In this document: positions 1-9,457 of the stretch, piece by piece
How the letters are laid out: every line of letters starts with the position of its first letter
Numbering within the stretch: position 1 is the stretch's first letter
NCBI GenBank assembly: GCA_023078685.1
Contig: JALGAS010000009.1
Span: forward strand, 1,302,001 to 1,366,000
Length of the DNA: 64,000 nucleotides
From: Neopestalotiopsis rosae
Lineage: Eukaryota; Ascomycota; Sordariomycetes; Amphisphaeriales; Sporocadaceae
Reading direction: 5' to 3'
Notes under the pieces: generated by a model
Databases searched by the model: none
What the model saw: the letters and a program-made list of their open reading frames with translations, nothing else
What the model was told of the DNA's origin: nothing
Made by a program: the position numbers and the translations under genes

Positions 1-385
1 GTCGACTCGCCTGCTCGGGACGTTTGGCATAATGTCGTTGTTCACTTCAAGGCATCGCAGGCCCATGATGGAGTCTACCAGGTCTGGCTCGACGAAACGC
101 TCGTGTATAACGCCACGGGCATCAATGTCGGGTTTGGTGACAGTTGGACTGACAGTGATACCATCACCAATGGTTTCTATTTCAAGAATGGAATGTATGC
201 TTATGGTAGGTCATCTCCTCAATGATTCAAATCAAGTTGTCTGTATCTCAGAAGACTGATGTTGTGGGTAAGACTATGAAGAGTACACCAACGCGACCCG
301 CCAACTGTTCTTTGACAATGTCAGCTGGCTTACTGCCGATGGGGGCATGGACGATGGTTACAGCATTGTAGATCCTGCTTGTTAA
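1..385 (+). CDS. Polysaccharide lyase (heparin-lyase-I/glucuronan-lyase-like), 3' part only
   Basis: This is the C-terminal end of a gene that starts before the window. Coding pieces are 1..205 and 273..385, split by a 67-nt intron with a GTAGGT donor and AAG acceptor; the frame continues to TAA at 383-385. The visible ~90 residues contain WHNVVVHFKAS, then VWLDETLVYNATG and later GFYFKNGMYAYD. This pattern (a strand with W-H-x-V-V-x-H, a V-W-L-D strand, then a Y-F-K-x-G strand) matches the jelly-roll fold of the heparin-lyase-I-like Pfam family PF14099 and of fungal PL20 glucuronan lyases. Such enzymes are secreted and cut uronic-acid polymers by beta-elimination. The signal peptide and catalytic residues lie outside the window, so substrate cannot be assigned. 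Another lectin-like jelly-roll enzyme is possible. Confidence 0.6.
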
Positions 386-471
386 ATGTATCACATTGTG
401 CCCATTGATCAATGGAGGGTTAGTAGATATTCATGGAATGAAATTGTATCATGTATACCAAACAGCTCAAT

Positions 472-1299
472 CTAAAGCCTCGCACCTCGTTCCACCCGAC
501 TTCTAAAGTCTTGCATATAGTAGTTCTTGGGGTAATGCCTGACAGTTTCAGGCAACCAAGGATACAAAAGTCTATTCAGTCCCCGAGAGAGCCCGTACAT
601 GGTTCGGGTGTATACCGTGCTCGGCATGCCAAACTCGTTGCGTATTCGCTCGGGGAGCAACTCCGTAGTCATGATCCTCGTCGAGGGGCCCGTCACTTTG
701 GCATACAACCAAAGGCCCCATGAGGGCAGGTGACCCGCCGGGTAGATGACGTCCTGGGCGACATCCTTGGCGGGCTGTGTAATGTCCAGCTCGGCAATGG
801 TCTGGTCCCAATACTCCTGAAAGGCCCGGCGATCCTCGGGCCAGCGGCCGGGCGGCACGCGCAGGCCCGTAGCCATGACGGAAAACTCTTTGTAGGCCTG
901 GTCAGCGGTTTCGTCGTCGAGCTTGCCAAAGATCTCCTCGTAGCCCGTGATGAGCGACCAGTAGGTCGTGGCCGCCACCCACAGCTGCAGGTCCACGTCG
1001 TCGGCGTCGTAGTTGGCGCCCTTTACGCGTGAGTGCGCCCGGTGCGTGGCGTCGGTGACGATGCGTCGCTCGGCCTGGGTGCCAAAGGCCATGGCGTAGA
1101 TGTACACAATGCTGCGGCGCGCTCGTTCAACTGGCCGCTTGGTGAAGCTGCTGTGTGCCGCGACGCCAAGCCCGACGCCCTTGCTGGCAATCTGAAGGAG
1201 AACCGCCGCGGTCCCGCCATTCATGGAGCAACTCTCGGCGACAATCTTTTGTATGATTGGGGACTGTGCTAGGACGGGATCGTAGTATTCAGATTTCAT
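472..1299 (-). CDS. DUF2236 / MpaB-like (rubber-oxygenase family) protein
   Basis: Single-exon gene of 275 aa. The start was set at the ATG at 1297-1299 because the open frame upstream has no family-like sequence. The middle holds HSRVKGANYDADDVDLQLWV followed by a helix with SLITGYEEIF, the usual core of the DUF2236 family (PF09995), which includes the ER-bound oxygenase MpaB of mycophenolic acid synthesis and the Lcp rubber oxygenases. The family has an all-helical heme-binding fold; the conserved His near residue 80 and the downstream R/D residues are present. Length is near the short fungal members. No biosynthetic cluster is visible nearby, so it is probably a stand-alone oxygenase or an uncharacterised paralogue. 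Substrate unknown. Confidence 0.75.
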   Translation of the reverse strand: MKSEYYDPVLAQSPIIQKIVAESCSMNGGTAAVLLQIASKGVGLGVAAHSSFTKRPVERARRSIVYIYAMAFGTQAERRIVTDATHRAHSRVKGANYDADDVDLQLWVAATTYWSLITGYEEIFGKLDDETADQAYKEFSVMATGLRVPPGRWPEDRRAFQEYWDQTIAELDITQPAKDVAQDVIYPAGHLPSWGLWLYAKVTGPSTRIMTTELLPERIRNEFGMPSTVYTRTMYGLSRGLNRLLYPWLPETVRHYPKNYYMQDFRSRVERGARL

Positions 1300-1796
1300 G
1301 GTCGACCGACACATTGTAGTATGATGAAGTGATGGCCATATTTGGTGGCCATAAGAGAAAGCGGGGCTCCTACATGATAGGTGTGACCTCTCCTTTAGTG
1401 GCATCCGAGGGACCGAGGCCTGGCAAGATTCGCCTGCCAAGAAGCCAAGACTTTGCCATGATATGAAACGTGTAGTATAGCTACCTTTGAAAACAATGAA
1501 TGCCATACTTCTTGAGTTCTCGGGCAGACGGACTGATTATAGAGCCCGAGAGAGCTGTTGAACCAGCTTGCAGACCTGACTCTTTTGTTAGGGACAGGCC
1601 GTGCCCGGCGTTGAGGTTGCAAAGGTTGGTGTCGTGTGCTGTCCGCTGACATGACTATCTTCATGGGACTTGTTGTAAGCTATGTTACTCTTGTCTGGGA
1701 CACTGGCGGAATAACAATTCAAGAGCTCACTTCTAGCAGTTGAGCCCTCTGAAACCAAGTACCTAGGCAAACGGACCCCGCCTTGTCATATCATAC
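1300..1796. other. Gene-free interval
   Basis: About 500 nt between the start of the DUF2236 gene and the stop of the methyltransferase-like gene. It must hold the promoter of the former. Short open frames on the minus strand here look random. No repeat or RNA gene recognised. Confidence 0.5.
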
Positions 1797-2414
1797 TCAA
1801 GGCTCCCGTCCAGCCACGGCAGCAGCTTGCCTCTCAAGGACCGCCAGCATCTCATACTGAAACAGCCCACTCTCCTCATCGGGAATCACGCGCAAATGCC
1901 ACCCAGGCAAGCCAGCAAAGCAACCCTCGAACTCAGCCCAATCGCACTTGGGCCCTAGCCAGATGGCCAGCTGAAATGTTTCCCTCACGGACGCCTCCTC
2001 TAGATACCGTCTGAGCAGGTCCGGACTCCGCGGGTAGACAAACATCATGACAGCAGCGTCGGTGGCGCGCGGCGACAGATCCCAGGTGCCCTTGACGGAC
2101 GAGTGGTGCTGCTCGGGCAGGTACTTGTTCAGCAGCGAGACGGGCTTGTTGCCGCCAGACTGTTGCTGGACCTCGACACCCTCCATGAAGAGGAGATTCG
2201 AAACGCCCTCCGTTGTAGCTGCTGCAGTCCATCTCTCTAGTAGGAGTGCTTCGAGCAGACCGGAGCCGCTGCCAATTGAGAGGACGAGCCGGCGAACTTC
2301 TGGCCTGGCGCATCGGCACACTATAGATGTGAGGACGTCTAGGAGCGTCGTAGACAGACTGAGGCAGCAGTCTGCATGCCGGCTAGGCTCCTTGTCCAGT
2401 TTGACGTCCGCCAT
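1797..2414 (-). CDS. Methyltransferase-like conserved fungal protein
   Basis: Single-exon frame of 205 aa starting with ATG at 2412-2414. Near residue 45 it has VLSIGSGSGLLEALLLERW, a good motif I for a class I S-adenosylmethionine-dependent methyltransferase (strand-GxGxG-helix). A later strand, AAVMMFVYPRSPDLLRRYL, could be motif IV, where a family-typical acidic or N-P-P-Y catalytic motif is not seen. The C-terminus ends in a beta strand (LFQYEMLAVLERQ), as in Rossmann-like methyltransferases. The missing motif IV suggests a degenerate or non-catalytic member. It is not recognised as any characterised enzyme. It lies in the same direction as its two neighbours, with no overlap. Confidence 0.6.
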   Translation of the reverse strand: MADVKLDKEPSRHADCCLSLSTTLLDVLTSIVCRCARPEVRRLVLSIGSGSGLLEALLLERWTAAATTEGVSNLLFMEGVEVQQQSGGNKPVSLLNKYLPEQHHSSVKGTWDLSPRATDAAVMMFVYPRSPDLLRRYLEEASVRETFQLAIWLGPKCDWAEFEGCFAGLPGWHLRVIPDEESGLFQYEMLAVLERQAAAVAGREP

Positions 2415-2793
2415 CGAAAGCGAACCTGAAGGTAGAGTGGAATACCGCCCAAGACAAAGTTTGATGAATGTTCAGTGGACCTTTTACAAGATCTGCTAGC
2501 GGGCCCGTGCACTAACGTTAGGCCTCTATTCTCACTAAAATACAGGGCGACCTTTTCTTTTGTTCATTGCCATTATCATTTTACAGTTTTGGGTATTAAA
2601 ATATAGCAGCAGCATCAAACTGCCCAAATTATATACTTCCGAAGCTTGTGCCCCGGTTTCAAGTATTTTACAAAGTCTCTATCATGTTTTGAAGATGGCC
2701 GATAAGCCTGTCCTTTTCCCGCCTTTTCGGCAATCATGCTGCCATGGCTTTTTCTGTCGAAGGAGAATTGTTCCCCTCTAGCTTTTTCTTATT
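2415..2793. other. Gene-free interval
   Basis: About 380 nt holding the promoter of the methyltransferase-like gene and the 3' end of the sulfotransferase-like transcript. The part at 2540-2640 is AT-rich (ATTAAAATATA-like), as expected for a fungal 3' or promoter region. Nothing else seen. Confidence 0.4.
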
Positions 2794-4509
2794 TTACATG
2801 ACGAGCGCAGCAACAGCGGCGACGAGCGCGACACCACCAAATACGGTGCTGGGAGCCGTGATGCCGGCAGCCGAGTCATCATCGTCGGTGGAAGAGGCCG
2901 CAGCGGCGTCCGACGAGGCGCTGCCCGAGGACGAGGTGGTCGGCGTGGACTCGTCGGCCAGGGTATAAAACGACGTGCCATCGGTGGCGTCAGTGAGACC
3001 GAGAATGTTGCCATCGGCGTCGAGGGCCTTGCCGCGGACGTAGGTGCTCAGGTCCGCTCCAGAGACGTCGAGGAGCGTCTCGAAGCCGGCGCGGGCGCCC
3101 GACGCGACCTGGGTCCAGGTCGCGGTGCTGTCGGCCTCGTCGGCCGTGTACACCTCCCAGGTCTCGACCTCGGTGGCGCCGTTCCAGGAAAAGTAGACGC
3201 CCTCGGCGCTGGTGTCCCACGAGATGTTGGGGTTGGTCGTGGGCTTGCCGACCCAGCTCGTCTTGGGGTACTTGTAGGCGCGGTACGAGTTGACGGCGTT
3301 GTCGACGGCGAACTGCACGTCCATGACCACGGTGCCGTCAGCGCTGTACTCGGTAAAGTAGGGCTGGTTGCCGTAGCCCATGAACCAGTTGCCCGAGTCG
3401 AGGTTGGAGCAGTTGAGGCACTGCAGGTTGCCCTCGTACATGGACCAGGTCGAGTCGCCATTGTGGAACTCGGTAACGAGCTCCGCCGTCATGGCGTCTT
3501 GGTCAATGGCCAGAAGCATGCCACGAGAATAGGTGTCGTCGTTGGTGCCCTGGTTGTCAAAGATGGAAATGTGCGTCTGGGCCGTGGTGTCAGTCCAGCG
3601 CGCATTGTGCTGCCACTTGAAGTCGGCGTCGGTGACGGTAAAGTCCGAGTTGCGGCCGTGCAGGCGCCAGATGATGTCGCCAGTGGTGCCGTTGATCTTG
3701 TACAAGGTCCAAGTGGTACGCGACGAGATCAAGTAGTTGCCCTCGACATCCTTGGTCACCGAGTTAATGTGGAAGTAGTCAAAGGGAGTGGTCTCGTCTC
3801 CGGCGCTACCAATCTCGTTGTAGGTCTCGTTGAGCGCAACGTGATCCGATGAGTTCCACATGAAAATCAGCTCGCCAGTCTCAATGTCAATCTCCTGGAA
3901 AGCGCCATCGTAAAAGTAGCCGTCCTCAGTGCCATTGACAGTCGTCAGATCTCCCTGCTTGATAATGTACAGGGTGACCAGGGCCGTATCGTCGTCGGTG
4001 ATACGGAACTCGTGGAGATCTCCGTATTCCTCATAGCCGACGGGTGAAAAGTGCACAATCTCGTTGTAAGACTGGTTGAGGATGTAGTACGATCCGTGGC
4101 CGAAACCATCCAGAAGTGTTCCGTTCCAGAAAGTAATGACGGGCTCGCCCTTGTACGTCTGCAGACTGACATCAAAGGTCTTGTTGTAGTCCGGGCTCGT
4201 CCAGACCAGTGTGCCTAGCCTGTCTCCGGGGCTCATGTCAAAGATGCAGGGGCCCATCTGACCAGAGTCGGACGTTCCGTCGACGCCAAAGAAGACATAG
4301 CCGTCGGTGATGGCATCGGACGTGTTGGAGTAAATGAGCAGCTCTGGGGGCGTGAGCGCCGGGCTAGATGTGTAAGTCTGGTAGGGCGTCTCCTCAGAGC
4401 CGTACGTTCCCGAGTCAAAGCTGACCGAGTCAATGGCACTGACTACCTGGGACGCCGCGAGGATCCCAACGGCGGCCGCAACCGTGCGACTCGTCGAGAA
4501 AGAAAGCAT
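2794..4509 (-). CDS. Arylsulfotransferase-like secreted protein with probable GPI anchor
   Basis: Intronless, 571 aa from the ATG at 4507-4509; an ATG 17 codons upstream is less likely because a good signal peptide (hydrophobic core TVAAAVGILAASQVVSA) begins just after this one. The body contains ELLIYSNTSDAITDGYVFFG, DYFHINSV, IIWRLHGRNSDF, KWQHNARW and ISIFDNQG, the recurring strands of the beta-propeller arylsulfotransferase family PF14269/ASST. Fungal members are cell-surface proteins of unknown substrate. The C-terminus is Ser/Thr/Asp-rich (residues about 525-555) and ends in a short hydrophobic tail with no charged residue after it, the usual GPI-attachment signal. Several N-x-S/T sites fit a glycosylated extracellular protein. 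Whether it transfers sulfate or is only propeller-like cannot be told from sequence. Confidence 0.82.
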   Translation of the reverse strand: MLSFSTSRTVAAAVGILAASQVVSAIDSVSFDSGTYGSEETPYQTYTSSPALTPPELLIYSNTSDAITDGYVFFGVDGTSDSGQMGPCIFDMSPGDRLGTLVWTSPDYNKTFDVSLQTYKGEPVITFWNGTLLDGFGHGSYYILNQSYNEIVHFSPVGYEEYGDLHEFRITDDDTALVTLYIIKQGDLTTVNGTEDGYFYDGAFQEIDIETGELIFMWNSSDHVALNETYNEIGSAGDETTPFDYFHINSVTKDVEGNYLISSRTTWTLYKINGTTGDIIWRLHGRNSDFTVTDADFKWQHNARWTDTTAQTHISIFDNQGTNDDTYSRGMLLAIDQDAMTAELVTEFHNGDSTWSMYEGNLQCLNCSNLDSGNWFMGYGNQPYFTEYSADGTVVMDVQFAVDNAVNSYRAYKYPKTSWVGKPTTNPNISWDTSAEGVYFSWNGATEVETWEVYTADEADSTATWTQVASGARAGFETLLDVSGADLSTYVRGKALDADGNILGLTDATDGTSFYTLADESTPTTSSSGSASSDAAAASSTDDDDSAAGITAPSTVFGGVALVAAVAALVM

Positions 4510-4610
4510 GGTGAAGGAACGTGGACACAATATTATCTGTTCTATTGCAAAAACGAGCACTTCAACTCGAGAGCCGAATCAGACAGATCTTAGCACGTAC
4601 ACATGGGAAC

Positions 4611-4619
4611 TATTATAAA
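4611..4619 (-). promoter_or_regulatory. TATA-like element of the arylsulfotransferase-like gene
   Basis: On the minus strand the sequence reads TTTATAATA, about 100 nt before the start codon at 4509, a usual distance for a fungal TATA box. This is inference from position and motif only. Confidence 0.35.
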
Positions 4620-5654
4620 GCCAAGAAGGCCAAGTGCGCGGAAGAAAAAGAAGCATTTTGATTGATTTTTGAATACTTGACGTCGATCAATCTAAGCAAA
4701 TTGGCTATTTTGCTACCATTTCGGAGCTATACCTTGTGTTGCGTATGCCCATGGCATTTCGGCCAGACTAAGCATTAACTAAGTGGAAACCCCAGGAAGT
4801 CTGGCAGGGCTAGGCATGCAATCAAATATGACTGGCAGACTGATTGGTCCCATTCGACTTCTTCTTTCCCAGCTGCTTTTTCCGTCCCCCTTGCTGACGG
4901 GGAATTAAATGCTTCTACATGCTGTTGTCGCATGTCACATGATCGTCGAATCATACAACTTGAGATGCGACTGGCCTCAGGTGGCACGTCTAGAAGCAGA
5001 AGCCGACCGCATGCCATTTCCCACCAGGAAGGACCATTTTATCAGATCCATTCAATCAGGCCTCAAGTTGGTTCATACTAGGAGGCTACTATGCCAGATT
5101 TTGTCTTTGAAACACGCGGCTTCAAGTTCCCATTCCCAAAGTTCGTTGAATATAAAGCTAGCAAAATCGGAATATTTGTTGATGATCGAGATTTCTCCTT
5201 TTTCCCAATTCCCATCCACCACGCGGCACGCGCCCAAGCTAGGCTCTGGCCAGGTCTGGAACTGGCACCAACCAAAAACCGGTTTGTACATGATGCTACG
5301 GGAGTGTCCGCAGGCTTGTTCCTGACAGGGGAAGCGGAGCCGCTACGGCACCGACAGCCGTCAATGGCCGAGATGGCCGAGCCTCCGAGCTCGCGGCAGC
5401 ATGTAGGCGTTCAATTGCTAATTGCTATTTGGCTTGATGCATAGTGTCAGCTGGTGGATCATAGAACCAGTGTTCAGATAGATGTATGGGGCCTCCCGGT
5501 GATTAGCCAGGACCACCCAAATAAGCGTGCACCTCATCAAACTGGAGGCGCGCAACATAGATCAATACATTATACAATTGACACCCATATCAGACCAGTT
5601 TAACCTCCTATACGAAAGCACCACCTTGTTCAACACTTATACAAGAATGCTTTT
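4620..5654. other. Gene-free interval
   Basis: About 1 kb between the starts/ends of the flanking minus-strand genes. Open frames on both strands overlap each other without family-like residues or a signal peptide, so none is called. Confidence 0.45.
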
Positions 5655-6412
5655 CTAAGTGCTATCTTTAGCTGAAGGGTTTCTAACCATGGAAAGCTCG
5701 AGATGTCTCCCCTCTCCACCATACTGTTCGAGATTGATCTCGAAACGTCCTACTTCAACAAAGCCGAGCCATTCGTATAAACGCCTCGCACTGCCATCTC
5801 CGTCGGTATAAAGTCCCACCCTCGCACCCTGCTCGTCTGCTTCCTCGATGAGCCGCTTCACGAGTCGTGAGGCAAGGCCCTGACCGCGCTGGCCAGGCGC
5901 CGTCTTGAGCGAATTCAGGTAGTAGAGCGGCTCCTCCCCAAATGTAGTCTCTAGATAGTCAATGCCGGACCACCATTCCTGCAGCAAAGCCGCAATCTGG
6001 CCCGGCTTGACGCGCGCGGCTCTCTGTTCACGGATCTTTACCTTTTCCTAACCCGGTGCGAGCAAAGTCAACAATCACGTAGATCACCACACGGCGACTA
6101 TGAGTCCATGCTAGAAATGGAACGTACCTCATCTGTGACGGACTGTACGGAAGATGCCTCAGTCTTGTCTTTCGGAAGCTCCCATTGTGCGTGGCTCAAT
6201 ATGTCTCCGTTCGTCTCGTCCCGGATCACGAAGATCCGAAGTCTTGGGTCTTCTACACTCTCCGCGAACCACTTGCGCATGTGTTCTTGTCTACCGCTCA
6301 CATCTGAAGTCCCGTCCATGAAACGGCGGAAGGCAGCGGGCTCCGAGTTGAGGCTAGCCGCCAGCGCAGCAGCATCTGATGGGAGGGCGAGTTCAATCTT
6401 GTGAAGAGCCAT
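5655..6412 (-). CDS. GNAT-family N-acetyltransferase
   Basis: Two exons, complement(join(5655..6047,6128..6412)), 225 aa. The 80-nt intron has a GTACGT donor and TTAG acceptor and falls between codons. The N-terminal half contains FVIRDETNGDILSHAQWELP, the beta2-beta3 hairpin region typical of GNAT proteins. The C-terminal half contains LKTAPGQRGQGLASRLVKRL, the acetyl-CoA binding motif A (Q/R-x-x-G-x-G/A), followed by the beta5/alpha4 pattern LYEWLGFVEVGRF. These proteins move an acetyl group from acetyl-CoA to an amine. Fungal relatives are mostly uncharacterised and often act on small molecules. The start ATG was chosen because the six codons before it lack context. Substrate unknown. Confidence 0.85.
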
Positions 6413-6566
6413 GTCGTCTACGAGCTGCAATAAAATTTGATTTAAAAGGCCGGCAAACTAATGACCGGATTCGCTGGGCTATCGTTGTGTCCTGTCTTCG
6501 TTTGTGATGGAGTTGAAGAAGGGCAGCGCGAGTGGGGGATAGAGATCATTCAGGTGCAATCAATGT

Positions 6567-6596
6567 TGCAGCCTGGAGATAGCATTGTAAGCCCCC
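6567..6596 (+). repeat. Short dispersed repeat, copy 1
   Basis: Thirty bases starting TGCAGCCTGGA and ending AGCATTGTAAGCCCCC match 9297-9326 at 28 of 30 positions, same direction. The last 16 bases are identical. Flanks do not align. It could be a fragment of an old mobile element or a shared regulatory element. Confidence 0.5.
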
Positions 6597-7595
6597 GCAC
6601 CGATTAGACCGGCGGCGAATCAACATGCTATTAGGAGGTTTTGTTCCATCCCTGAGCCTTTCTTCGATCTTACTTTATTTATATATTCAACGCGAGGATA
6701 GCGACTTTATCACATACTCTCGCTGAAATATTGATGCCCCTCGGGTGAGTCTGTGATCACATCGGCGTATCTATCTAGCTACTCATACCACCTCCCATTA
6801 CATTAATAGGGATTTTGTACACGGAGTGGGAAAGAAAAGATATTATTCTTACTATTAGTCTCCAGGTTGAACCAACTTGACTTACTTGCACCGTTCCATG
6901 CCGTCGAAGCCCGGCTTTGCCATCCGCACAGCACCACTTTCGCCGAATTCCAAATGAACTGCCGAACAAATCAAGATGTTACCGATTGTGTGCGACTTTT
7001 ATTGCGATCATTATTCAACTTGCTTTCGCCATAATATCATGGATGTGATCAACGGAAGCCGCAAGGGTGTTGTAGCCAAGTCTCGGCGGTGGTCACATGT
7101 CAAATTCAACCGGTGTGATACAACTTCTAAGCCTTGGATATTGAACATTATCTGGTGTCAAGTATTGAGTTGCGCGGAGGCTACCCGCCATAAATTGAAC
7201 CTTATTGCACACACTCGATCACCTGTGAGGTTAGGTTTCTGACCGGGCTTCCGTGTATGTGTCATCATACCTCGACAATGATTCTTAGTATTTGATTTCC
7301 AGATTCGGAAATGTAATGAAAACCCATTACTCTAATAACCTAGCCCACCATGCAACGATAGAACTTGGCCCAAAGCAGGAAGTGTAATACTTTAACCAAG
7401 GTTGGTGCGAAGCAGTGTGATGAGATCCAGCTATTGCTCGAATATTGGCTTGGCTGTGTCAGAAAAGAGATATTAGCCAGGGTGAGGTACTGAATTCAGA
7501 TGAGCATCGGCTTGGTCCGCTTGGCAGAGTTGCATGAGCCGGAAGAGCCCATCTACCTTGATATTACAAATCGTGAATGTAACCATCTTCAAGCT

Positions 7596-7603
7596 TATAA
7601 AAA
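7596..7603 (+). promoter_or_regulatory. TATA box of the small secreted protein gene
   Basis: TATAAAAA lies 102 nt before the ATG at 7698, a normal position for a fungal core promoter and often seen on strongly regulated genes such as those for secreted proteins. Confidence 0.5.
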
Positions 7604-7697
7604 GCAGTGGAACGTAATGTCATAATCAGCAAGAAGCCTTTTGAACCTCATAATCCACCCTCAACTGTCATTCGAAAGTCGATTAACGGTAACCAAA

Positions 7698-8147
7698 ATG
7701 TGTTTCACCAGTTTTCTCGTTGCCCTGCTGCTAGCTGGGCACCCAGTTTCTGCTATCGAGTTTCAAGGCAGCCCTCAGACCCTAATTCGTCAAGGCGGGC
7801 AAGGGATCCTTTTCGGACCCATCACCCTCCCAACAACGCCTCTTGTCTCCAATATAACCATCAACCTCATCAACTTCAACGACGAAGTCTTCGACATTTC
7901 CAGCATTTCCGTATTCGGAGATATCAACGATGGGGGATGTGAGGAGGCTGAGGATACCGTACCAGAGTCCTACGCGGGTCAGAGCGTGGTACTTGGGCCC
8001 ACCAGTGCTCCCTGGGACGCAGCTCTCATAAGCAACGCCCAGGTGAGCCTCATCAACTTCAATGATGAGATATTCGATGTCTCCAGCATTTCAATCTTTG
8101 GGGACATCAATGACGGTGTATGCCAACCTGCGACCGGAACCCGCTAG
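7698..8147 (+). CDS. Small secreted protein with tandem internal duplication
   Basis: Intronless, 149 aa. The ATG at 7698 is chosen (context CCAAAATG) because it begins a clear signal peptide: MCFTSFLVALLLAGHPVSA, cleavage expected after about residue 19. The mature part holds two copies of one unit. Each contains LGP or FGP, then about 20 residues, then LINFNDE(V/I)FD(I/V)SSIS(V/I)FGDINDG and a Cys. The copies are about 70 residues apart and nearly identical in that core. The mature chain is acidic and has only two or three cysteines, so it is not a disulfide-knot effector. I do not recognise the family. The repeated beta-rich D/N pattern (N-D-E-x-F-D, G-D-I-N-D-G) could bind calcium or build a two-lobed beta fold; that is inference. 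Confidence 0.75.
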   Translation: MCFTSFLVALLLAGHPVSAIEFQGSPQTLIRQGGQGILFGPITLPTTPLVSNITINLINFNDEVFDISSISVFGDINDGGCEEAEDTVPESYAGQSVVLGPTSAPWDAALISNAQVSLINFNDEIFDVSSISIFGDINDGVCQPATGTR

Positions 8148-9296
8148 CGGCCCCGACTGGCTGCTAGGGAATGTAGGATGAGTTATCAGGGCTTGATCTC
8201 AATTAAAACCACTTCACCGATTGATGGACAGTACGAACCTGCTCTACCTACTATAGATGGGCTTTGGAATGAGTGAATGACCAGGCTACAGAGCCAGCTA
8301 TCGATTGCCTCGCCGGATAGAAGATGAGGATGTCACCAGATGGTAAGTCGTCACAGCGAGATGCAGTGGTACTCGATCTGGCTCGAAATCATTAGGGAGG
8401 TTCGGCGTATGAGTCATACCTGAAGGTGTAGCGAAGAAGAGGCAATACGTGCAGTTTTGGTAGAGCAAGAACACTGCTTCCGCCAAATATAAGTCGAGCT
8501 CATCTTGCTCTTTAGCGTTTGCTGCACCCGAGTTGTTCTTCCTGCTTTTCCTCCTGTCTGTTGGCGGCGGTAGAATTTGCGGCTTTGGGAAATAAGCGCC
8601 TAGTCATTGTCGTCATCATTAGCATAGACGCGCATATGGCGTTGGAGAAAGGCGAGTATTGGCTGGTCAGCCACCTCGGCCTGGGGGCTGATCTCTGGGA
8701 AAGGCCTCTCAATGGCCAGGGATATGATGAACGATTTCCCAGCAACACTAAATTAACGTACCTAAGCTTATAGGGTCCCTTCCAAGGCCTTTGATTTTCG
8801 GGTTACATGGGGTCGTTGAAGGAGATTACCAGATATGTGTCAGAGAGGAAAATGACTGTCTGGTGCTTATGAAGCCTGCATATGCTTAACCCTAATATCA
8901 GAAATGAGTGGTCACGGCACGGTGTGAATAGTGCTGCCGGTATCCTCCAATATTACGTGAGTTTCCGATGTAGTACATATTGCCTCAGCAGATGACCTGG
9001 TGCAAATAATGGGCACTTATGCACTACAAAGAATTGGCCATGAGATCCATTGATTTTGAAAGAGCACTATAAATTCACTTGCATTCAAGCCTTTCGCTGA
9101 ATCTATCACAAGTAGGATGCAAATCTAGCGACTATGCCTACCGCAGGCACACTAACGAGATAACCTATAAAACGGCAGCAAACCATTGGCCTCGATGGTT
9201 GTCGCACTCTGAACTGTTTCTTCCGACAGATTATGCACTGCTGCCAACGACGCTAAAGTCGCAATACCCCGCTAGTCGCGAATTCATCGCCAACGC

Positions 9297-9326
9297 TGCA
9301 GCCTGGACACAGCATTGTAAGCCCCC
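9297..9326 (+). repeat. Short dispersed repeat, copy 2
   Basis: Partner of 6567-6596 in the same direction, with two mismatches in 30 bases. It lies about 130 bp before the start codon of the transcription-factor-domain gene. Confidence 0.5.
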
Positions 9327-9433
9327 AGTGCACGTTCGTAACACATACTAAGAAACAGCATTGACCTTCACGAACACTAGAATCACTTCTCCCGAGGATT
9401 CTTATATCACGTGCGTTGATAGTGGTGACGCCT

Positions 9434-9453
9434 TTATATATATATATATATAA
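9434..9453 (+). repeat. (TA)n run next to a start codon
   Basis: A pure TA dinucleotide run ends five bases before the ATG at 9458. It could serve as a TATA-type promoter element, but that would leave almost no 5' leader if the called ATG is right. Confidence 0.5.
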
Positions 9454-9457
9454 AACC

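Larger units (their letters stand above)
6413..7697. other. Gene-free interval with one copy of a short dispersed repeat
   Basis: About 1.3 kb. It contains the first copy of a 30-bp repeat (6567-6596) and, at its right end, the promoter of the small secreted protein. No coding pattern was found; the frames present are short and overlapping. Confidence 0.45.
8148..9457. other. Gene-free interval with second copy of the 30-bp repeat
   Basis: About 1.3 kb. It includes the repeat copy at 9297-9326 and a TA dinucleotide run at 9434-9453. Short frames at 8.3-8.8 kb lack family features. Confidence 0.45.

Noticed and set aside
4909..5444. Two plus-strand frames of 117 and 138 codons
   Set aside because: They overlap in different frames and neither shows a domain, signal peptide or splice continuation.
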